From Sclerotinia nivalis (lineage: Eukaryota; Ascomycota; Leotiomycetes; Helotiales; Sclerotiniaceae), in contig JAPEIS010000010.1 of the NCBI GenBank assembly GCA_029531795.1, forward strand, positions 620,001-684,000: a stretch of DNA of 64,000 nt, read 5' to 3'. Both the position numbers and the translations under genes were made by a program. The notes beneath the pieces were generated by a model that saw nothing but the letters and a program-made list of their open reading frames with translations, was not told the DNA's origin and did no database searches. Positions 56,227 to 64,000 of this stretch are shown here, one piece after another (the stretch's first letter is position 1; the number at the start of each line of letters is the position of its first letter).

Positions 56227-58083
56227 ATTGGCAGTGTGAGAATTGAGGCCAGATGTTGTTTCCATGGAGTTTGAGTGACTTCAATACTTTGATGGAGCCC
56301 AAGCTAGAAAATACCCAGATGTAGATTATTGTTTTTCATTTCTCGACGATGAAGGATGCGTTAGTACCGATGATGTTCAGACAGCATTCATACATAGATT
56401 ATCCCGTTTTTCCTTCATACCATTGGAATCACAAACCCTTACTAAAAGTCGCACCGATTCCCCTCATACAATCTTTTCAACGTCGGCATAAAAAGCCTAT
56501 TGTCAACCTCTCAATAAATCCAGCGTACTCAGTTTCGCAAAAGCGGATCATACGGAGGAAAGTTCTTATAAATCTCTACTATGGCTTTTGAACATGCTGT
56601 ATCATCAGCATACAGTCCCCAAAACATACCGCCCTCAATCGTGGTGTAAGGTTAGTTTTGAATGGTCTTTGGAGACTCTCCAATGACTTCTTGCCGCGGC
56701 TTTGCCAGTCTTAAAGTAGAGAAGCTTTGTGTGTGATCCACCAAAGAGAGTGTAGACTATACGAAGTCCAATTCAATCAAATAGCCTAAAACTTAACAAT
56801 AATACATTCTCAAATCAGCACAAACATGATGACTTCAAGAAATAATGGGATCGGGTAACACTCCCACCGCACCGTATTGCACCTCAAGAGGTATTGGGAA
56901 TGACTTCATGGCGCACACTAGATCATATTAGTAAGATGCGTCATCACGTGTATACGTGTATTCAATGATCTAGAACTGAGCGTTAGGCTACCCCACATAA
57001 ATAAAATGCTAGTTCTCCCGATACCAGAAGTCCCAGAACGTATTAGAACAAAACCCTATATGATCAGATTCATTCTTCTACCCACACTCTCCATCCGCGA
57101 TAAGCATAGGCTTTTGTGGTGATTTGCTTTGTGGCAACGGCTAAATTTCCTATATAAGCGGTATTTTACGCGAATATTGACTTCGGAAGTTCGGATCCTC
57201 AGACACAATAGTTCCTCAAGCACTTGCTGAATTTAGTCTACGGAGTGGCCGATAGTAGATTGGCGGCGTGGCAACTGCTACTTCTGACATGCTGCGGTAT
57301 TGCGGGTGAGGTACTTGATAGGCTCGACGAAATGGGAGCAATATAATCTAGGTATTTGCTCGTGAAGCAACGTTACACAAAGTCAGAGTGACGAGGTCCT
57401 TGGTGGGTAAGTCGGTCCGGCGCATGGGGTGTTGGCGGTCCGGGGTATCGGCTTCATATTGAAGAAAATATAGGTGGTACGGAGATCTTCGTACATTATT
57501 AGATAACAAACCTCCCTAGTTCTGCAGGGTACTCATCGATATAACACAGTCCGGGTATTTGGAACCTGTGCAATATCGACCCACATGCCTCCACTATCGT
57601 GCATATTGAACCCATTTGGACCTAGTAGTAAATGTAGACTTGTCTGGACCGATCGCTCAAGATGCAGCGCATAGTGATAGTGCTTTCTTGGGGTTTTCAA
57701 CAAACCCGGGGCAGTTTCCAAGTGGATAAAATGAATTAGTGCTATCGATGACATGATGCTAAATGAATGAGGTTATAGATTGACACTGCTAAAGTAATCA
57801 GACATCTATGTTTACTGGCACTCGGTTTCATTCAGATCGGTTCGGCGGGGGTGGGATTAACCCAAAGACTCGGACTGCAAGCTAATTTGAAAGGGGCCTG
57901 GAATACGCAAGTCAGCTTAATATGTCAGCTTCAGTGAACAAGCGCTTGCCATTCCGGTCACACACATATTGCCTTTTTCGATAGCAGATTGGTCACCCTC
58001 CCGTCTTATGGTATTTCCAAATAATATTTAACATTGTGTAAGTGTCGCGGAAGCGGGAGAGTGGGTACAATGTCACAAGTGTA
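56227..58083. other. intergenic, no gene seen
   Basis: Short frames only (56349-56591, 57533-57754). No motif or repeat recognised before the MITE. Confidence 0.5.
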
Positions 58084-58286
58084 CCGTCTAAACTCAAGTA
58101 ATCCGGACTGGACCTTCCCCTCTTGGGAATAAGGTTATTATTTCCTATTTCCGGGTGGGAGAATTCGTAAAGTGGATTGAGAAATTTCAACTTGTCCAAT
58201 CCACTTTAATCATCCATCCAATCATATACTCAAACCCTTATTCCCAAAAGGGGAAGGTCCAGTCCGGATTACTTGAGTTTAGACGG
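58084..58286. mobile_element. MITE, family copy 2
   Basis: A 203-bp element between TA dinucleotides with about 51-bp terminal inverted repeats starting CCGTCTAAACTCAAGTAATC and containing GGACTGGACCTTCCCCT. The arms differ by only a few bases. The centre (GGATTGAGAAATTTC, TCATCCATCCAATCATATAC) matches copy 1. No coding capacity. Confidence 0.88.
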
Positions 58287-58537
58287 TAGTTAATGAATGA
58301 TAAGGAGGAAAATCAAAAGGAAGTAGTAGAACTTTCTTTTTCCCCTTCATCACATGGTCCGTGCACTACTCGGCTAAAATTTACGCGTATTTTTAAGCTT
58401 CACGGAGGGACTGGGAATAAGGTGATCCGGTTAGCGGCAGAAACAAGGCGGTATGGCATAGCTTATTCCGGCCCCTTAGTAGAGTTCGATTGGATTTTGT
58501 TACTCTAATAAGATTAGTTTTAGAAATTACATAGAAA

Positions 58538-58711
58538 TTGATTGATTGATTAAATTAACGTCTACACTGAGTCTAAGACTATCTAAGACGGCTAGAGGCT
58601 CTCGCGAACTCCTAACAGGTAACATAATGAAGGTAAGCTGGCTTGTGGGCCTGCTAAGTACATGATTTAAATGATTGAGATAAACTCAATCTTTTGAGTT
58701 GAATGGAAAAA
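58538..58711 (-). mobile_element. 174-bp 5'-truncated copy of the LINE
   Basis: Flanked by a 14-bp duplication AAATTACATAGAAA (58524-58537 and 58712-58725). From its left edge it matches the 3' end of the large LINE (39056 onward): a GATT tail, then TTAACGTCTACACTGAGTCT and onward for about 90 bp with few changes, weaker beyond. Differences in the well-aligned part are nearly all C/G here against T/A in the large copy. Confidence 0.88.
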
Positions 58712-58909
58712 AAATTACATAGAAAGTATTGAGATGGAACGTCCGATGAGCGCATGTGGTAGCTTTTTAGGTTCATAAGGCGTACTATTGGCAATCAGAA
58801 TGGTTGTTAGAGAAACAGTCATCTCTATTCAATGAAATAACTATATAAAAGAGCTGAAACATCATAGTGTTCCCCAAATGCGATTGTCCAGTGGGGATGT
58901 ATCCTTTCC

Positions 58910-60304
58910 TCAAGCATTACCAACCGCAATTATTGCAGGAAGCACATCTTTCCCCTCCACTCTAAATGGTCTGCCGCCTCTACTTCTCGCATTATCCTTA
59001 CCAGCCCTGATCGCGACTGCTTTGTGAACCTCCCATTCTCTGGCATTCATTTCATTATCAGTTTCTTCCCCCTCAATGATCTTTGGTACTAGTGAGGAAG
59101 GGTAGTCCGGAGGGGCAAGTCGCTTCATCGGAGCATTACCAGAGGGTCGAACAAGATAAGCCAAACTGTAACGAGTCGCGGCACCTTGATCGCCAGGAGC
59201 GTAAGTGACTCTGTGCATGTTGGAACGGAGAATGCCGGCTGACCATTCTACCATGGCATCGCCGAGGTTGACAATGCAGGTGTTGGGCTGGGGCTTTATG
59301 TAGTTCCAAGAAGATTCAATGGATGGGTCTAAAATAGAAGTAATCAGCTATTTATTCTTCCCAAGATATAGGTATTGACCAGAAATACTCACCTGCATCT
59401 GGTGTGAGAAGTTGTAGGCCCCCAGTTATGTTGAAGAGCAGGGTAAGAGAACCAATGTCTGTATGACCAAGGAGAGAAGTGCGGCGATCGTTAATGGGCT
59501 AATGGATGTTTAGCTTGTAATCGGGAGATTTAAGAAATCAGAAAGCCATGGGTGAGCGACAAAGACACAAATTCAAGTGATAATGGATGTTGTTCTCAAT
59601 GATCAAGAATTAATGGAGATTTAACTCACCTGTGGCTCACACCTCAGCATTCTTAAAGCCGTTCCACTTGGGTCTGTCATCGGTTGGAGCTTTGTCAATG
59701 CTCCTTTCTCCAATCGTAGCTGTTTTTCCAAGTGTCCACAGATGATGTCCACTATCCCATTAGCCTGTTCCATATATCTCTTTATCTGTGGGCGAGCGTT
59801 TTCGATGCATGGTGGGTTGGAACGTGGTGCGGAGACACCTGTCATATCGTCTCGGCCGACATTGTAGAACTCAACTCGATCCGGGAGCCCTGACTCGATC
59901 TTAAGGTGACCTAGGTGCTTGTATCTGTACTCGTCACAAGGGGTCAGTTCGAGTAAATTTGATAAAAAGGAAGAAGAAAAATAGGTTTATATAGAAGGAT
60001 GTTAGTACCCAAACAAAGAAGTAGGTGGGTTGTAAGCATATTTCATAAGCTCATCTTGAGAAAGTGCATTCACTTCCTTGTTCAAATCGAACATGACCGC
60101 TGCATTTTTCAAAAATTCTTCCCCAGCTGGGCAACCGGACAAATCAAGCACGAAAAAGCCCATAGCACGACTGGCTTTAAAAACAGAGCTGGATTCATCT
60201 TTATCTTCGGATAGAAGCTTTGACAAAGAGATAACAGGGAGCTTAGCCACAGGAACGTCTGGGGGAAAAGCGGGGTATTTGGAAAAATAAGTCGGAGTGG
60301 GCAT
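58910..60304 (-). CDS. 2-oxoglutarate/Fe(II) oxygenase (isopenicillin-N-synthase-like)
   Basis: Four exons (60009-60304, 59630-59924, 59393-59498, 58910-59328) encode 371 aa in one frame. N-terminal DIOX_N part (KLPVISLSKLL, SRAMGFFVLDL). The double-stranded beta-helix has the Fe ligands His209-Thr-Asp211 (GHTDIGSLT) and His271 (MHRV), and the 2OG-binding Arg285-Tyr-Ser287. Such enzymes hydroxylate or desaturate small molecules in secondary metabolism or detoxification; the substrate is unknown. All metal and cosubstrate residues are present, so activity is expected. Introns have GTACTA, GTGAGT and GTGAGT donors. Confidence 0.92.
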
Positions 60305-61179
60305 TTTGAAAAGCTTTTGATGTTAACGTTATTTGTGGGTGGTGGGGCTAGTTTGAATGGAAATCGTGGAGAGCATACGGAGGTGCTATCCTTGGTCTTT
60401 TATAATCGGTGCCAGCCCTCCTCAGTAGCTTGGCCAAGATTATACAATTTGATCAACCATTGAGCCTTACCGATGTAACACCAACAATTTCTAGTGAATT
60501 TAGGGACGTATCGCCGTGCCACTAATAGCTACGCCTTTGGTGGTTTATCCAAAGACTTTAATGGAGTTAAAGTGTCTCGACGGGCGGATCGGGCTCAAAA
60601 ACTCTTGAAATCAGTTTTGATCATTCAGCACTTGAAAGTTGCGTTGATCGAGATTGAAGCGACGATGAGTGATTTCCTTACCTCGGTACAGTTTAGGGCA
60701 ATTCGTACTACCAAGTGGTATTTCGCTAGCTTCAATATGTCTCACCTCGCCCCTGACAAAATATCAAAATAGATGCATAAGCAGGGGTCTAAATATTCCA
60801 ATTTACAAATGTGGAGATATAGAGGGGTATTAATGGGGGTAGTTACAGAAACGGATGTAGCGACAACCATCACAGTCCAATAGGTCTAACCAACCCTGAG
60901 AAATGCCAACCCGTGTTCAGCTTCTAACGTATAGTGGCTGCAGGAACCTTTCCTGTTATGATCAATTCCTGGCACTCATGAAAACACGGATCAAAATTGG
61001 AAAGTCAAGGTCACAAAAAAAGAAAATTTATATATCATTCTTGACAAGTGTTTATCCCCTGCCCATAACCCCAGTACTCAAATTCCGTCACAACAAGGTA
61101 TATCTGCGAGGCATTAATGCACTCCTCAAGCATCTCCTGCAATACCGAGTCAGAAATGCCAAACCCTAATCTCACACCG
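60305..61179. other. intergenic, no gene seen
   Basis: Upstream region of the oxygenase gene and 3' flank of the 7TM gene. Frames at 60494 and 60903 lack motifs. Confidence 0.5.
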
Positions 61180-62397
61180 CTAGACCATGCTCTGACTCTC
61201 TACTTTCCAGGTGGTCGAAACTGGTATCTGCAAGCCCGGGTTTTCCTCAATGCCTGTCGATTTTAAGGGCAACTCAGCATCGCTGACTTGGCTCTCTTTC
61301 TGGGAAATTGTTGTATCTTTGGCTGTAACACTGAACGGATATCGTAACTCGATATCAGTTACTTTCGCAGCCTTTCTAAATTTTCCACCATAACTCCCGA
61401 CTGTCCGCGGTTTCGCACCATACATCTTTTCATATGTTTTTGCCTTTTTGGCTTTGTCGCCGCTGAAAAGAGGCATAATCGTAGGAATGCAAGCTGCTAT
61501 CACACCAATTGAGAACTCGAGGTCGGCCACCAAGACAATGGGAACCATGGTATCTTAGCATCGAAATTAGCAATAAACTCAATTCGCTTTTTCTTTCATT
61601 TGGGAGGGAATAACGACTCACAACTTAAATCTGATGCCACTAGATCAGGAATGAAAGCATTTCTCAACGCGTTGGCAATGGTAGCAATTAAACCCAGGCT
61701 CATAAGTCCACAGATAGCAACCTTCTTTCTTCTCGTCATACGTACATTCCACAAAATCGCGATTGGACTCCCTGTTAAGACAATGTCTGTAATTATTGCA
61801 AAGCCACTTTGAACATAGCTTGCCTGCAAAGGGATTTCAGCGGAGATGCATCGACTTGACAAAGTAGGTGTCCAAAGTCCCGCGAGAGGGATGCATTGCA
61901 GAAGTACAATAAAGCAGAGGACTATAGTCGATAGACCGAGAGGAGTGAGAATGAGCCAGACTGAGAGTCTCAGTCTCTTCGTGTTTTTGAGGCGAAGGAT
62001 GAAAAGTGCGATCGAAAGTTTGGTGAAAAAAGCGCCCACAACGTTGATTACTTGGTAAATGGTATTCCACTTCAAGATCGCCAATACTGAGGTTTCTGGC
62101 TCGGGAAGAGAGTCGAGATGACGTCCTACTCCAATATTGAGCATGTTATATATACAAACATCACCAGCAATGAGGAGACTCTGTTTTGTTATGTCAGTAT
62201 AGTATCCCAAACTAAGGCTGATATACGAGCCTTACCAGTGTGAAGACAATGAAATAATCATCTCGTCCAAAGCTCTTAGCTATCACAATTCTCACATAAC
62301 ATCTCAAAATCACTGCTATGATTCCGAGAGCAAGAAAGAGTGACGTAATAGCACCCAGCGCATAACCTTCGTGGTTAGAAGAATATTGAGATGGCAT
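61180..62397 (-). CDS. rhodopsin/Pth11-like 7TM integral membrane protein
   Basis: Exons 62236-62397, 61622-62180 and 61180-61553 encode 364 aa. Seven predicted helices begin at ALGAITSLFLALGIIAVILRCYVRI. The family's RDDYFIVFTLSLLIA after TM2, GVGRH loop, KWNTIYQVINVVGAFFTKLSIALFILRL and C-terminal FSIGVIAACIPTIMPLF are all visible, as is the hydrophilic tail of about 90 residues. This is the fungal rhodopsin-domain (DUF/Pth11-related) family found in large numbers in plant pathogens, some members of which act in surface sensing. There is no N-terminal CFEM domain. The Met at 62397 was chosen because upstream in-frame sequence is not protein-like. Confidence 0.88.
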
Positions 62398-63043
62398 CGT
62401 TCCTCGGTATGCACTATCCACAAGTGTATGCAAGTAAAGTAGGGCAGAGATGTTAAAGAAGAAAAGAAAGGAAAAACAGATCACCATGATGTGTCTACTC
62501 GCGCTGCTAATGTATGCAACTCCAGAGCTAAAGAAACCAAGGTTATTAGTCTTATAGTGTACCACTATTCGGCATGTGCATAGAGTTTCAATATTTAAAG
62601 ATTTGGGCAAGGTTCCACTTGCCCTAATTCGCCATTAGTACTCATGCGGTCAGAAAGTATTAAAACTTGCAGACGATCTCCACTCCATTCGCAATTGTAT
62701 CCTAGCAACTCTGCGACACACAGGAAATAGTTAAATCGGATGAACTAGGAACCTTGCCCAGCGAGTTGCAGTGCGACGCTATCCTTAGTTGGGTAACTAT
62801 ACAGATAATATTACTCCGGACATGTTTCTTCCTCAGGTTAACTTGAAAATAGGAGTCTCCGTAGCCATTAGTATGGTATGAAGTCATGCCACAAGAATAG
62901 CTTTATGCTCTTCTATATAAGATCACTCGTTGGATTCACTCACCAGAAGATATCAAGCATCTAAATTGTCCTTGCAAAAGTGCATCAAGTTTTCTACCAG
63001 TGCTTCCTTGCTCATAAGCTTGTTGTATTCGTTCTCTATAACA
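62398..63043. other. divergent promoter region
   Basis: Between the leftward 7TM gene and the rightward prenyltransferase gene. TATATAA at 62914-62920 is 124 nt before the prenyltransferase ATG. No gene seen. Confidence 0.6.
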
Positions 63044-64000
63044 ATGACCACTCAAGTTCATCAAGTAGTATCCTGTTCAGTGGTACCTACAACTGAACAG
63101 AATAGATCAATTCCACTGGCATCATACCATACCCATCTCAAGGCATGTTGATTCGTACTAATATGTACACACAAAGGTTTTGAACGCTAACGCGTCGAAT
63201 AGCTCAACTGGAGTCGGAGCCTGCCGTTTTCTACTCTCCTCTTAGGCCTCGGCGCATTTCTCAAAACATTGTACCTTTTTCCGAGCAACGACGTCCAGAC
63301 CATGATTATACCGGTAACCATCATCGGATTTTTAGGCGCCCTTACAGACTCTTACTCCACCATCCCATCCCCCATGTTACTAGATACTGGCATACTTATA
63401 ACGCACCTGCTTTCTATTCCTCGAACCCTTTTATGGGTTTACCTCAACGTTCTTCTTTTTGCGATTTCCAATCAGCGTTCTCCGAAATCTGTCTTGGAAG
63501 ACAGCATTAACAAGTCTTGGCGGCCTATCCCCTCTGGGCGTATTACTTCCAGTTCCGCCCGCCGGCTTCTTTTCATCTTGATCCCTATCGATTTGTTCGT
63601 ATCTCACTATTTTCTCGGAGCATGTCAAGAGACGGTGTTATGCTTGCTGCTTACTTGGATGTATAATGATCTCGGCGGATCTGATGAGCATTTCATTGTA
63701 CGAAATGCCATCAATTCGCTTGCATACTTCGTTTATGGATCTGGTGCGCTGCGAGTAGCTGCTGGGACATCTACATCCATTTCCGCAGACGCAAGTATAT
63801 GGCTTGGTATAATTTCAGCGATAGTCTTTAGCACTATGCAGGTGCAAGACCTGAAAGATCAAGTTGGCGATAGAGCCACTAATCGAGATACCCTTCCCCT
63901 TTCGATTGGTGACTCTTCGTGTCGATATACCATCGTCTTTGGTGTTTTGACCTGGTCATTGGCTGCCCCTCGTTACTGGTCTATTGACCTTTTTACCAGT
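63044..64000 (+). CDS. UbiA-type membrane prenyltransferase (3' end outside the window)
   Basis: Exon 1 63044-63142 and exon 2 from 63203 to the window end give 299 residues so far. The intron uses a GC donor (AAG|GCATGT), a CTAAC branch and an AATAG acceptor; it joins HLK to LNWSRSLPF in frame. Seen: the first Asp-rich region NQRSPKSVLEDSINKSWRPIP (Asn123-Gln124, Glu132-Asp133, Asn136-Lys137) and the second D249LKDQVGD256. Between them lie several TM helices. The family transfers isoprenyl chains to aromatic or other acceptors and includes many terpenoid-pathway enzymes. The first motif is atypical (NQ-x7-ED instead of NDxxD), as in other fungal UbiA-like proteins. The acceptor is unknown. 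C-terminus missing because of the window edge. Confidence 0.8.

Noticed and set aside
1..64000. CRISPR arrays, rRNA or prokaryotic operons
   Set aside because: No regularly spaced identical repeats with unique spacers, no rRNA-like conserved segments, and the genes have spliceosomal introns.

Overview
The window is 64 kb of fungal nuclear DNA. Short GT-AG introns (about 45-120 bp) with CTAAC/CTGAC-like branch sites, long AT-rich intergenic DNA and the gene families point to a filamentous ascomycete. A small secreted protein closely matching what I know of Hip1 of Botrytis, and a LINE carrying RIP-type C-to-T damage, suggest Leotiomycetes and probably Sclerotiniaceae. The organism call is inference. 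Exon boundaries were read by eye from splice signals and frame continuity.

Layout. 1.7-4.2 kb (-): seven-exon sugar/inositol transporter with a 13-nt micro-exon. 4.2-9.1 kb: no supported gene. 9.1-10.7 kb: broken GT71 mannosyltransferase. 11.3-13.8 kb (-): BRCT protein with a Gln-rich repeat array and a second repeat array upstream. 14.9-16.4 kb (+): 2EXR-domain protein. 17.0-17.7 kb (+): RGG/GRG-tailed gene with two in-frame TAA codons. 18.5-20.5 kb (-): POT/PTR2 peptide transporter. 20.5-27.5 kb: decayed sequence ending in three peptide-periodic minisatellites. 27.6-29.4 kb (+): intronless 599-aa protein, possibly a degenerate dioxygenase fold. 29.7-30.2 kb (-): TXNDC17-like thioredoxin-fold protein. 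30.8-32.1 kb (-): NLR-like remnant. 32.5-33.8 kb (-): geranylgeranyl diphosphate synthase. 34.9-35.8 kb (+): SIN component Cdc14, with a 25-G run just after its stop. 37.3-38.7 kb (+): Cys-rich single-pass membrane protein.

39.0-45.3 kb is a full-length Tad-like LINE (-) with a 13-bp target-site duplication, heavy RIP-type decay and a 255-bp solo-LTR-like insertion in its RNase H domain. A 174-bp 5'-truncated copy with its own 14-bp duplication lies at 58.5 kb and looks unmutated. A MITE family has copies at 48.2 and 58.1 kb, and a second solo LTR lies at 52.4 kb. The secreted protein gene hip1 (46.7-47.2 kb, -) sits in this transposon-rich, gene-poor part with a probable decayed paralogue beside it.

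53.1-54.0 kb (+): METTL13-like methyltransferase. 54.4-56.2 kb (+): DHA1 drug transporter with one in-frame TAA. 58.9-60.3 kb (-): 2OG-Fe(II) oxygenase. 61.2-62.4 kb (-): rhodopsin/Pth11-like 7TM protein. 63.0 kb to the end (+): UbiA-type prenyltransferase with a GC-AG intron, cut by the window edge. The last genes (transporter, oxygenase, 7TM protein, prenyltransferase) could belong to a specialised-metabolism neighbourhood, but no core synthase is visible. No tRNA, rRNA or CRISPR was found.
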